NCBI GenBank assembly: GCA_030656535.1
Contig: JAUSPL010000467.1
Coordinates: forward strand, 1-8,843
DNA: 8,843 nucleotides
Reading direction: 5' to 3'
Source of the DNA: Gemmobacter sp.
Lineage (GTDB): Bacteria; Pseudomonadota; Alphaproteobacteria; Rhodobacterales; Rhodobacteraceae
Numbering within the stretch: the stretch's first letter is position 1; each line of letters opens with the position of its first letter. Shown piece by piece: positions 1 to 6,891 of the stretch. Under the pieces are notes generated by a model that did not search any database, had not been told where the DNA came from, and saw only the letters and a program-made list of their open reading frames with translations. The position numbers and the translations under genes were made by a program.

Positions 1-465
1 AGGGTATTTGTGCGCCTGCTCCGGGATTTTCACCTTGTGCAGAAAATGCATCGCCACTTCCTCGGCCTCTTTCTTGGGTGTCTTGCGGACCCAGATCGGT
101 GCCAAGGTGCAGTTTTCCAGAATGGTCAGGTGCGGGAACAGGTTGAAATGCTGGAACACCATCCCGACCTCGGACCTGACCTTGTCGATGTTTTTCAGGT
201 CCGAAGTAAGCTCGGTTCCGTCGACGATGATCTTGCCTTGCTGGTGCTCTTCCAGCCGGTTGATACAGCGGATCAAGGTCGACTTTCCCGACCCGGAAGG
301 GCCGCAAACGACGATCCGTTCGCCACGGTTGACCGTCATGTCGATGTCGCGCAGCACGTGAAAGGTCCCGTACCACTTGTTCATCTTGGTGATCTGGATG
401 GCGACCTCGTCCGATACCTGCATATGGCTGCGGTCGATGTGCCGGTCGATTGCTTGCTCTGACAT
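1..465 (-). CDS. aapP: AapP, ATP-binding subunit of general L-amino acid ABC importer (3' end beyond window)
   Basis: This is the cytoplasmic ATPase that powers amino-acid uptake through the AapQ/AapM permeases. Translating the minus strand from the ATG at 465 gives 155 open codons running off the left edge, about 60% of a usual 240-260 residue subunit. The Walker A motif GPSGSGKST is at residues 55-63, and the Q-loop is in VFQHFNLFPHLT, with Gln at about 105. The stretch MNKWYGTFHVLRDIDM is typical of the polar amino-acid ATPase family. The LSGGQ signature, Walker B and H-loop would lie outside the window, so their integrity cannot be judged. The start is supported by AAGGA six bases upstream, which overlaps the aapM stop codon. 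The gene begins 9 bp after aapM ends, which indicates cotranslation in the aapJQMP operon. The symbol rests on operon context as well as sequence, because GlnQ-like ATPases look similar. Confidence 0.93.
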   Translation of the reverse strand, partial: MSEQAIDRHIDRSHMQVSDEVAIQITKMNKWYGTFHVLRDIDMTVNRGERIVVCGPSGSGKSTLIRCINRLEEHQQGKIIVDGTELTSDLKNIDKVRSEVGMVFQHFNLFPHLTILENCTLAPIWVRKTPKKEAEEVAMHFLHKVKIPEQAHKYP

Positions 466-474
466 GGCGTATCC

Positions 475-1764
475 TTAGCGATGGTCCGTCTTCAGCTTTT
501 TCTCGAGGTACATGGAATACCGCGACATGCTGAAGCAGAAGATGAAGAACAGGGCCCCGATGAACAGGAACAACTCCCAGTAAATGCCGTTCCAGTCGGT
601 ATCGGCACGGATGGCGCTGGATAGGCCGATCGGGTCCAGAAGGCCGATGAACACGACCAGGGTTGTGTCCTTGAACAGCCCGATAAAGGTGCCCACGATG
701 CCCGGAATCGAAATTTTCAACGCCTGCGGCATGATGATCAGCTGCTGCGCTTTCCAGTAGTCCAGGCCCAGTGCATCCGCTGCTTCGTATTGCCCGCGCG
801 GCAGGGCAGCCAGGCCACCCCGGATGACTTCGGCCATGTAGGCCGCCGCAAACAGCGTCACCATGATGATGACCCGCAAGATGATGTCGAAATTCGATCC
901 CGGCGGCAAAAAGTAGTTCAGCAGCAAAGAAGCGGTGAACAGCAGCGTGATCAGCGGCACGCCACGGATGAACTCGATGAACCCGACACAGATCACCTTG
1001 ACCAAAAGCAGATCGGACTTGCGCCCCAACGCAAGCAAGATCCCCAAGGGCAGCGACAGGGCAATCCCTGTCACCCCGATGATGATTGACAGCATGAAAC
1101 CGCCAAACTCATCAGATCCGATCGACCGCAGGCCAAGGCCCGGCGTGGCCTGCGCCAAAGCATCGCCCAAGGGTCCGCTGACGAACAACCACCACAAGAT
1201 GGGCACGATGATGGCTGCAATGGTTGCCGCAAGACTGCTGGTCTTGATCAGCGCCGCATAGGCGGCAAACCCTACCGCAAGCCCGGCAAGCGCGACCAGA
1301 GGCGGCCAGATTGACCCGCCCCACAGCAAAAAGAACCCGACCGCCGGATAGAGCAGCGAAAACCAGATCAGTTTGCGTGGCACATCAGGAAACAACAGCG
1401 GTGCCAGCGCCACCAGCAAAAGCGCCGCTGCAAGGTTGGGCCGCCAATAGCTGTCTTGCGGATAAAAACCGTACAACAACTGATGCCAGCGATCTTTGAT
1501 GACCCCAAAGCAGGCTCCGGTCTCGCCTTGCAGGATCTGCCGACACTCTGCCAGACTGTCAGCATTCCAGACCGCGTTCAAAAACCACGGACCGATGTGC
1601 TGCGCGATCCAGCCGACGCACAGGACCGAAAGGATTGTCAGAATAGAGTTCAGCGGACCGGAAAACAGGTTTTCGTGCATCCAGCGGATGGCACCTATCT
1701 GGCTGACCGGAGGTGGCTCCTGGCCTTGCATCTGGTTGCGGACGTAGGCGATGGTGCGGGTCAT
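475..1764 (-). CDS. aapM: AapM, permease subunit of general L-amino acid ABC importer
   Basis: This inner-membrane permease should pair with AapQ to form the translocation pore. The protein has 429 residues, longer than simple HisM/GlnP permeases (about 220-240). The extra length is an N-terminal half with several hydrophobic segments (about 40-58, 110-126, 132-150, 153-172 and 178-196), as is usual for AapM. The C-terminal half (about 220-420) is the conventional BPD_transp_1 region. It carries the EAA loop that docks on the ATPase at about residues 327-355 (EAADALGLDYWKAQQLIIMP). The ATG at 1764 is preceded by a strong AAGGAG site seven bases upstream, and it begins 1 bp after the aapQ stop, so the two permeases are probably coupled. 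The closing residues (SMYLEKKLKTDHR) fit a cytoplasmic C-terminus. No damage is visible. The related BztC is the main alternative name. Confidence 0.93.
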   Translation of the reverse strand: MTRTIAYVRNQMQGQEPPPVSQIGAIRWMHENLFSGPLNSILTILSVLCVGWIAQHIGPWFLNAVWNADSLAECRQILQGETGACFGVIKDRWHQLLYGFYPQDSYWRPNLAAALLLVALAPLLFPDVPRKLIWFSLLYPAVGFFLLWGGSIWPPLVALAGLAVGFAAYAALIKTSSLAATIAAIIVPILWWLFVSGPLGDALAQATPGLGLRSIGSDEFGGFMLSIIIGVTGIALSLPLGILLALGRKSDLLLVKVICVGFIEFIRGVPLITLLFTASLLLNYFLPPGSNFDIILRVIIMVTLFAAAYMAEVIRGGLAALPRGQYEAADALGLDYWKAQQLIIMPQALKISIPGIVGTFIGLFKDTTLVVFIGLLDPIGLSSAIRADTDWNGIYWELFLFIGALFFIFCFSMSRYSMYLEKKLKTDHR

Positions 1765-1765
1765 C

Positions 1766-3019
1766 TTAGCGCTCCTTCAGCCGGACACTGCGGTTGTACA
1801 GGTTCATCGCGCTCGAGATCATCAGGCTGATGATCAGATAGATCAGCATCATCAGCAACATTGCCTCAAGCTCGCGCCCGGTCTGGTTCAGAGTGATCCC
1901 GCCCAAAGTTGCCCGCAGGTCCATATAGCCAACAGCAATGGCCAGCGATGTGTTCTTGGTGATGTTGAGATACTGCGAGATCAGCGGTGGAATGATAACC
2001 CGCATGGCTTGCGGCAAGACGACAAGACTCATTGTCCTGCCGGGCCGCAGGCCAAGCGCGAACGCCGCCTCGGACTGCCCGTGCGAAATTGCCTGAATGC
2101 CCGACCGCACGTTTTCAGCGATGAAAGCGCCCGTATAAACCGACAAGGCCAGCCACAACGCCACCAGTGAGTTGCGCATATGCGTCCCGCCGACAAAGTT
2201 GAATCCGCGCAGCTCTGGATAGCCAAAGTGAAATCCCAACGCGACCAATAGTGCGACCAGTGGCGCAATCAGGATCAAAATGGTCTTCCACCAAGTGGTC
2301 GGGCGCAGGCCGGTCGCCTCCTGGACACGCAGTGCATTGCGCAGCAGGGCCCGGTTTGCCATCACGGAAAGTGTGATCACAGCGATGATGGCAAGCAGAT
2401 CGACACTGATCAGAAATATGCCGATATCGATATTGCCAAGGCTGCGGCCGAACAGGGGTTCTGGCACATACACGCCTCGATTGGTGATCGCCACGGAATC
2501 GAAAAGCAGCATCGAGGACGCCGCGTCGTCACCGCGGAACGCATTCGGCGGAGGCATGCTTTCCGTCATGATCGCAAAGATCACGATGATCCACAAAAGC
2601 AGGGGAACGTTCCGGAACGCTTCGATGTAGACGGTCATCAGGCGCGCGACGACCCAGTTCTTTGACAGGCGCAAGATCCCGGCCATCACGCCAATCACTG
2701 TGGCCGTGATGCACGCCAGAAAGGCCACGAACAGCGTGTTCAGCAGCCCGACCAGCATCGCCCGCGCGTGGCTGCTGTCGTTGGAATACTGCACCAGCAT
2801 CTGGTTGATGTCATAGCCTGCGCGGACTGACAGGAACCCGTAATTGAAATCTTTGCCAAGCGCGCGAAGGTTCTGGATCGTGTTGTCGATCAGCCAGGCG
2901 GCACCTGCCATGAACAGCATCAGGAACACGACCTGAATGGTCAGCGACCTGTACCGTGTATCGTAAATAAGCATGCTCAGCCGAAAGGATGCTTTCGGCG
3001 GTTCGGAAGTAGCGACCAT
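1766..3019 (-). CDS. aapQ: AapQ, permease subunit of general L-amino acid ABC importer
   Basis: This is the second inner-membrane permease of the Aap importer. From the ATG at 3019 the product has 417 residues. There is a first hydrophobic segment at about 27-45, then a large extracytoplasmic insertion, further membrane spans (about 88-115, 138-152, 200-222 and 246-264) and a C-terminal permease core. The EAA loop lies at about residues 318-346 (EAAFALGLRPGRTMSLVVLP). The frame could be extended 19 codons to a TTG at 3076. I prefer the ATG because it has GGGGG seven bases upstream, and because the protein then opens with a short polar leader before a segment (SMLIYDTRYRS) I recall as typical of AapQ N-termini. 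It follows aapJ after 125 bp holding a strong hairpin, and it precedes aapM by 1 bp. BztB is the closest alternative name. Confidence 0.93.
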   Translation of the reverse strand: MVATSEPPKASFRLSMLIYDTRYRSLTIQVVFLMLFMAGAAWLIDNTIQNLRALGKDFNYGFLSVRAGYDINQMLVQYSNDSSHARAMLVGLLNTLFVAFLACITATVIGVMAGILRLSKNWVVARLMTVYIEAFRNVPLLLWIIVIFAIMTESMPPPNAFRGDDAASSMLLFDSVAITNRGVYVPEPLFGRSLGNIDIGIFLISVDLLAIIAVITLSVMANRALLRNALRVQEATGLRPTTWWKTILILIAPLVALLVALGFHFGYPELRGFNFVGGTHMRNSLVALWLALSVYTGAFIAENVRSGIQAISHGQSEAAFALGLRPGRTMSLVVLPQAMRVIIPPLISQYLNITKNTSLAIAVGYMDLRATLGGITLNQTGRELEAMLLMMLIYLIISLMISSAMNLYNRSVRLKER

Positions 3020-3059
3020 TTTATACCCCCTGTGCCCGACCAGACGCTTTGCGCTCACC

Positions 3060-3075
3060 TGTCCAGATGTGGACA
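3060..3075. repeat. Short perfect inverted repeat in the aapJ-aapQ gap
   Basis: TGTCCA and TGGACA form 6-bp arms around a 4-bp spacer, centred about 50 bp upstream of the aapQ start and just downstream of the aapJ hairpin. It could be a second small stem in the mRNA or a protein-binding operator. The sequence alone does not decide between these, and short repeats of this size also arise by chance. Confidence 0.35.
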
Positions 3076-3106
3076 AGGGTCAGACGAAATTATCGTCGTC
3101 TTTGAG

Positions 3107-3134
3107 AAAGGGCGCGCCGCAGCGCGCCCTTTTT
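3107..3134 (-). terminator. Strong GC hairpin after aapJ (attenuator or mRNA-stabilising stem)
   Basis: AAAGGGCGCGC and GCGCGCCCTTT form a perfect 11-bp stem around a 4-base loop, starting about 10 bases after the aapJ stop. On the minus strand the stem is followed by CTTTCTC rather than a clean U-run, so termination is probably partial. On the plus strand it is followed by TTTTT in all, counting the stem end, so it would look like an ordinary terminator in that direction. Hairpins between a binding-protein gene and its permease genes are a known way of raising binding-protein mRNA over permease mRNA, by partial termination or by blocking 3' decay. That role is inferred here. Confidence 0.75.
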
Positions 3135-3144
3135 CGTCTTCGGC

Positions 3145-4161
3145 TTAGCGGAACGGCGGGGAGTACAGCAGACCACCTTGGGTCCATTGCGCGTTCAAAC
3201 CGCGTGCGATGCCGATCGGGGTCGATTCCCCGATGTTCGCCGCAAAGATCTCGCCATAGTTGCCGCCGGCCTGGATCGCGCGCTTTCCCCATTCCTTGTC
3301 CAACCCGAACATCGCGCCCAAGTCACCTTCTGTGCCCAGAAGACGGTTGATCTCCGGGTTGTTGGTGCCTTTTGCCAGTTCTTCGATGTTGGCCGAAGTC
3401 ACGCCGTACTCTTCGGCAGCGATCAGCGCGTTCAGGGTCCACATCACGATGTCCGACCACTGGTCATCACCGTGACGGACCATCGGCCCGAGCGGCTCTT
3501 TCGAGATGATTTCAGGAAGAACAATGTGGTTTTCCGGATCCGCAAAGGTGGCGCGGGTCGCGGCAAGGCCCGAGGCGTCCGTGGTGTAAACGTCACAGGC
3601 ACCAGCAAGATACTGCTGCTGGGCTTCGGCGTTGGTTTCGATCGGAACCGGCTCATAGCTCATGTTGTTGGACTTGAAATAGTCCGCCAGGTTCAGTTCC
3701 GTCGTCGTGCCGGTCTGGATGCAGACGGTAGCCCCGTCCAGTTCCTTGGCCGACGAAACGCCCAAAGCCTTGCTGACCATGAAGCCCTGACCGTCATAGT
3801 AGTTGACGCCAGCAAACGTGAACTTCAAGTCCACATCGCGGGAGAACGTCCAGGTCGAGTTCCGGGACAGAATGTCGATTTCGCCAGAGGCCAGCGCCGT
3901 GAAGCGGGTCTGGCCAGTGGTCGACACGAACTTCACTTTCTTGGGGTCGGCCAGCACGGCCGCAGCAACAGCGCGGCACACGGCCACGTCAAACCCTTGC
4001 CATTCACCCGAAGCATCCGGGGCAGAGAAACCGTTGACGCCCGTCGAGACGCCGCAGTTCAGCACGCCCCGTGCCTTTACGTCATCTAGCGTGGCAGCAG
4101 ACGCCAGACCACCCGCAAGGGCGGCCAACGAAAGCGTGCCAAGGAATACGGATTTTTTCAT
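3145..4161 (-). CDS. aapJ: AapJ, periplasmic general L-amino acid-binding protein
   Basis: This family 3 solute-binding protein captures L-amino acids in the periplasm and delivers them to AapQ/AapM. The 338-residue length is usual. A Sec signal peptide is clear: MKKS, a hydrophobic core, and likely cleavage after ASA at residue 22. The mature protein starts ATLDDVKARG and continues into VLNCGVSTGVNGFSAPD. Four cysteines (36, 62, 147 and 189) could form two periplasmic disulfides. Residues 82-106 (TGQTRFTALASGEIDILSR) resemble the ligand-binding region of this family, with Arg86 a candidate carboxylate contact. The C-terminus (GGLLYSPPFR) also looks like AapJ. The ATG at 4161 has AGGAAGAGG ending five bases upstream. 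It heads the operon, with a 236-bp leader upstream and a hairpin downstream. BztA is the nearest alternative name. Confidence 0.95.
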   Translation of the reverse strand: MKKSVFLGTLSLAALAGGLASAATLDDVKARGVLNCGVSTGVNGFSAPDASGEWQGFDVAVCRAVAAAVLADPKKVKFVSTTGQTRFTALASGEIDILSRNSTWTFSRDVDLKFTFAGVNYYDGQGFMVSKALGVSSAKELDGATVCIQTGTTTELNLADYFKSNNMSYEPVPIETNAEAQQQYLAGACDVYTTDASGLAATRATFADPENHIVLPEIISKEPLGPMVRHGDDQWSDIVMWTLNALIAAEEYGVTSANIEELAKGTNNPEINRLLGTEGDLGAMFGLDKEWGKRAIQAGGNYGEIFAANIGESTPIGIARGLNAQWTQGGLLYSPPFR

Positions 4162-4397
4162 GCGTACCTCTTCCTGAGTATCCGCCCGATTTCAGGCGGC
4201 TTTTATTACGACCCTTCCGGGCCGAGAGAGCGAAACTGCAGAGGCCGAAGCCCGCTGAGTGTCATTCAGTCTGTGCCGATTACCGGAACCACGTCAAGAC
4301 ACGGCATCAGAAGCGCCATGTTTTTGTCCGGCATCTTCAATATATGCGGCGCTCAGCGAATCTTGTTCCCGTTTCGGGCCAAAGCCCAGCAACATCG
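4162..4397 (-). promoter_or_regulatory. aapJ upstream region (probable aap operon promoter and leader)
   Basis: This 236-bp gap is the longest non-coding stretch in the window and lies directly before aapJ, so the aap operon promoter is probably here. A candidate -35 TTGACG sits at 4292-4297, with only a weak -10 (ACAGAC at 4269-4274) after a 17-bp spacer. An AT-rich TATATT lies further upstream. I saw no sigma-54 type GG-N10-GC element with the expected sequence. The start site and regulator cannot be told from the sequence. No credible small gene is visible here. Confidence 0.5.
4182..4199. repeat. Small GC hairpin in the aapJ leader
   Basis: CCGCC and GGCGG form a 5-bp stem with an 8-base loop, 20 bases upstream of the aapJ start codon and close to its ribosome binding site. 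On the plus strand it is followed by CTTTTATT, which resembles a weak intrinsic terminator facing the end of the ATP12 gene. In aapJ mRNA it would be a leader stem that could affect translation start or stability. No biological role is shown. Confidence 0.3.
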
Positions 4398-5138
4398 TCA
4401 TGCAGTTGACCCAAGGTCGCCACAGGCGCCCGGCCCGCATAGCAAAAGGAATCGGCTGGCGTGGGTAAAGCCTTGATACCGGAAAGCTTCGGCAGCCTCG
4501 GCTTCTTCGTCGCGGCCCCACTGTTCCGCCTGCCACCGCTCATCCATGCGCGACATGTCCCATGCAACCTGGGCGGGCAACCGACCCGCGGCGACCGCCA
4601 AACCCAGCACCAATGAGCCCGAGAGCGCCACAAGATCATGCAGCGCCGTCAGACCAAACGGGGTGAACCCTTTGACCAACGCCGTCAGACGGGACAAGCT
4701 TTCGGGTGGTTGCGGGACAAAAACCACGCCCTGCCCGACCCGCAAGGGCGCGTTCAACCCTGTTTCAGCCCACTCCAGCACCGGGTCCCAAGCCGCCGCC
4801 TGTCGTTCGATCAAAACGGCAGGATGTTCTGCCCGATAGCACAGCAAATCGGTTTCGCCGTAGGCCGCGATCAGGGCAACCACTTCGTCATGCTGTACGG
4901 CAACCTTGTCGATGGCCGCGTTGGCCGAGCGCGTCACGGGCATGCTTTCGGGCTTGATTTCCCCGGTCTGCGCATCCCATTCGGCAGCCACAGCCTGCGC
5001 CATCGCAAGGGTGGGCATCACCAAGGCGCACTTGGCCGGGGTCTTGACCGCCCGCCCGTCCAGCCGCACGCCAAATCCGGCAGCCTCGGGCATAGCTGCG
5101 GACTCTTTCCAGAAACGCTTGGCCTTCCACGCGGTCAT
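4398..5138 (-). CDS. ATP12 family F1-ATPase assembly chaperone
   Basis: ATP12 proteins bind free alpha subunit of F1-ATPase and help assemble the alpha3-beta3 ring. They occur in mitochondria and alphaproteobacteria. The 246-residue product shows the family pattern: KRFWKES at 7-13, GFGVRLDGRAVKTP at 21-34, MPVTRSANAAIDKV at 66-79, YGETDLLCYRA at 93-103, LSGSLVLGLAV at 172-182, and SRMDERWQAEQWGRDEEAEA at 196-215. An ATG four codons upstream (5150) is in frame. I prefer 5138 because the family starts close to the KRFW motif and because this ATG overlaps the preceding stop as ATGA. The protein ends with about 12 residues (CGPGACGDLGSTA) beyond where I expect the family to stop, possibly an extension caused by loss of the original stop. 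It is the last gene of the crcB-rluC-HAD relic-ATP12 run. Confidence 0.9.
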   Translation of the reverse strand: MTAWKAKRFWKESAAMPEAAGFGVRLDGRAVKTPAKCALVMPTLAMAQAVAAEWDAQTGEIKPESMPVTRSANAAIDKVAVQHDEVVALIAAYGETDLLCYRAEHPAVLIERQAAAWDPVLEWAETGLNAPLRVGQGVVFVPQPPESLSRLTALVKGFTPFGLTALHDLVALSGSLVLGLAVAAGRLPAQVAWDMSRMDERWQAEQWGRDEEAEAAEAFRYQGFTHASRFLLLCGPGACGDLGSTA

Positions 5139-5398
5139 GCATGCCCCCAAGGCGCGACCGCCACCGGCGATGCGGTGGCAAGGCTGCGAATGATCTGACC
5201 AGCCGATGTCAACCGGCCCTGTGCGCTGGGGTTGGGCGCACGCTGCGCCATTGCAGCAGGCAACGAAAGCTGGGAACGTCCCGACCGTCTTTGCCGCCGG
5301 GACTGCAGCGGCCTGCTGGCCGCGCCCGATGCACCGACGATCTGCGCAGGACTGTCAACCACCGTGCTCTCGACGTCACGGACCATCAGATGCATCAT
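5135..5398 (-). pseudogene. Decayed, truncated HAD-family hydrolase gene
   Basis: This 87-codon frame looks like the remains of a HAD-IA (phosphoglycolate phosphatase-like) hydrolase, normally about 215-230 residues. The opening LMVRDVESTVVDSPAQIV matches the family motif hhhDVDGTLVDS, with the first Asp (residue 8) kept but the second Asp changed to Glu and the following Gly to Ser. Residues 44-52 (LSLPAAMAQ) match the segment seen about 40 residues later in these enzymes. Between them, codons 29-41 (about 5276-5314) are unusually rich in Arg and rare codons. The neighbouring frame there reads AAAVPAAKTVGTF, which looks more like the parent protein, so small compensating indels are likely. 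The rest of the cap and motifs II-IV are missing. The start overlaps the rluC stop and the stop overlaps the ATP12 start, both as ATGA. A small functional protein is possible but less likely. Confidence 0.72.
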
Positions 5399-6429
5399 GC
5401 ATCCTCGAACGGATCGGCGGGGACGTCATGGACATTCCAGCCCATTGTTGCCCAAGTCTTGGCCATATGAGGTGGCAGCGGCGCAGTGAAGGTCATTCTT
5501 TCCTTTGTCACCGGATGCACGAATGACAGGCTTCGCGCGTGCAGATGCAGCTTGCGGCTGATGTCGCCGCCCAGTTGCGCGCCCCATCCGTCGCCCAGAT
5601 TCTCTTGGCCGGATCCGCCGTATTTGCCGTCTCCGACGATCGGATGTCCGATTTCGGCCATGTGCGCGCGCAACTGGTGTGTGCGCCCGGTGATCGGCAC
5701 CAGCGCAACCCAGGACGCCCGTGACCCCAAGGCATCCAGCAGCGCGTAGTCTGTGGTCGCACGTTTGGCGCCTTCGGTCTGATCGACTTTGGCCGGATGC
5801 ACGCACAGCATCTTTTCACCGTCGCGCCCGGGCGCCTTGACCAGCCCGAACCGCACTGTGCCCATGCGAGGGCTGGGCACACCTGCCACCACCGCCCAAT
5901 AGATCTTGCGGGTCTCGCGCTCGCGGAATGCCTCGGACATGCCGCGCGCCACCCGGTCCGTGCGCGCCAACACCAGGATGCCGCTGGTGTCCTTGTCCAG
6001 CCGGTGCACCAGCTTGGGCCGTTCCTTATAGCCAAACATCAGCGCCTCGGTCAGGCCGTCCACGTGGCGATCAGTTTGTCCCGAGCCCCCCTGCGACGGC
6101 AGGCCCGCAGGCTTGTTCAGCACGATCAGATGCTGATCCTTCCACAGGACGGCTTCTTGAATCATGCGCGCATCGTCCGATGACATCGCTTCTTTCGGGC
6201 GGACCACTGCGGGTGCGTTGACATCCGGCAACGGCGGAATCCGTATCTGCATTCCGGGGGTCACGCGGTCCGAGGCCTTGGCCCGTGCGCCGTCCACCCG
6301 GACCTGCCCGGTCCGACACATCTTTTCCACGATGCTTTGCGTCACATGCGGAAACCGCCTCTTGAACCAACGGTCCAGACGCTGCTCGCCCTCGGCCTCG
6401 GCCACTGTCAACGTTTGTACGCTGCTCAT
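5395..6429 (-). CDS. rluC: RluC-type 23S rRNA pseudouridine synthase (RluA family)
   Basis: This enzyme isomerises uridines to pseudouridine in RNA. RluC acts on 23S rRNA positions 955, 2504 and 2580 in E. coli, and the exact targets here are inferred. The product has 344 residues. An N-terminal S4 RNA-binding domain covers about residues 15-66, including QRLDRWFKRRFP and GQVRVDGARAKASDRV. The catalytic domain follows from about residue 98. HRLDKDTSG (142-150) holds the catalytic Asp145, and further on come KIYWAVVAGVP, GRTHQLRAHMAEIGHPIVGD and KYGG. The frame stays open for 71 more codons upstream, but that stretch is Gly-rich read-through of crcB in another frame. The ATG at 6429 overlaps the crcB stop as ATGA and matches the family start. 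It also overlaps the HAD relic downstream, so it sits in a coupled operon. RluD is a less likely alternative. Confidence 0.92.
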   Translation of the reverse strand: MSSVQTLTVAEAEGEQRLDRWFKRRFPHVTQSIVEKMCRTGQVRVDGARAKASDRVTPGMQIRIPPLPDVNAPAVVRPKEAMSSDDARMIQEAVLWKDQHLIVLNKPAGLPSQGGSGQTDRHVDGLTEALMFGYKERPKLVHRLDKDTSGILVLARTDRVARGMSEAFRERETRKIYWAVVAGVPSPRMGTVRFGLVKAPGRDGEKMLCVHPAKVDQTEGAKRATTDYALLDALGSRASWVALVPITGRTHQLRAHMAEIGHPIVGDGKYGGSGQENLGDGWGAQLGGDISRKLHLHARSLSFVHPVTKERMTFTAPLPPHMAKTWATMGWNVHDVPADPFEDA

Positions 6430-6803
6430 CCCATCACCCCACGCATGGCCAGCACCCCGGCCCCCAGAGCCAGCAGCGACAAAACCACCGAGCCCCCGAC
6501 ATAGACCACCGCCAAACCGGCAGCCCCTTGTTCCCACAGTCTGAACGCATCCAGCGAAAACGCCGAAAACGTCGTGAACCCGCCCAGGACCCCAGCCATC
6601 ACCAAAGGCGCATGCCGCAGCTGATCCCGTTCCGCCAGCCACACAAACACCAGCCCCATCGCAAACGACCCGGCCACGTTGACCACAATCGTCCCATAGG
6701 GAAACCCTGTCCCAAAAGCACGCATAGCCACAGTCGTGGTCACGAACCGTGCGACCGAGCCGATTGCGCCACCAAGCGCCACTTGAAACAGGGTCCAGAT
6801 CAT
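6426..6803 (-). CDS. crcB: CrcB/Fluc fluoride ion channel
   Basis: This small membrane protein exports fluoride as a dual-topology homodimer and protects cells from fluoride toxicity. The 125-residue product has four hydrophobic segments (about 4-24, 34-56, 66-84 and 96-120). It shows the family motifs GGAIGSVARF (11-20), YGTIVVNVAGSFAMG (36-50, with the pore Asn42) and GVLGGFTTFSAF (71-82), which carries the central sodium site and pore Phe residues. The last motif usually reads TTFSTF, so Ala81 is a mild variation. A TTG start 13 codons upstream is possible. I chose the ATG at 6803 because it has GGAG five bases upstream and because MIWTLFQVALGG is a typical start. Its stop overlaps the rluC start. 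I could not recognise a fluoride riboswitch in the 88 bp upstream. Confidence 0.94.
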   Translation of the reverse strand: MIWTLFQVALGGAIGSVARFVTTTVAMRAFGTGFPYGTIVVNVAGSFAMGLVFVWLAERDQLRHAPLVMAGVLGGFTTFSAFSLDAFRLWEQGAAGLAVVYVGGSVVLSLLALGAGVLAMRGVMG

Positions 6804-6891
6804 GCTGTCTCCATGTCGCGGACCGCCCTGGTTGTCAACCAAAGGCCCTGTGACAGCAGGTAACCAACCGAAATAACCACGCCAACGGCCC

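Noticed and set aside
3020..3076. Upstream TTG start for AapQ
   Set aside because: TTG is a rare start, this one has no good ribosome binding site, and it overlaps the inverted repeat. The ATG at 3019 has GGGGG at suitable spacing.
3178..4089. 303-codon open frame on the plus strand, opposite aapJ
   Set aside because: It lies entirely antisense to a clear AapJ protein with signal peptide and family motifs. Its translation is Arg/Gly/Val-rich without recognisable domains, as expected of a shadow frame in GC-rich DNA.
4638..5198. 186-codon plus-strand frame opposite the ATP12 gene and HAD relic
   Set aside because: It is a shadow of the ATP12 gene, has no domain or ribosome binding site of note, and carries His/Arg/Gln-rich composition.
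5135..5398. The 87-codon frame as a new intact small protein
   Set aside because: Two blocks match HAD hydrolases at the correct spacing, and an Arg-rich block between them looks frame-shifted. Decay explains this better than a new gene, though it cannot be fully excluded.
6430..6642. 71-codon N-terminal extension of the RluC frame
   Set aside because: The extension overlaps crcB in another frame and is Gly-rich low-complexity sequence. The ATG at 6429 fits the S4 domain start and the ATGA overlap.
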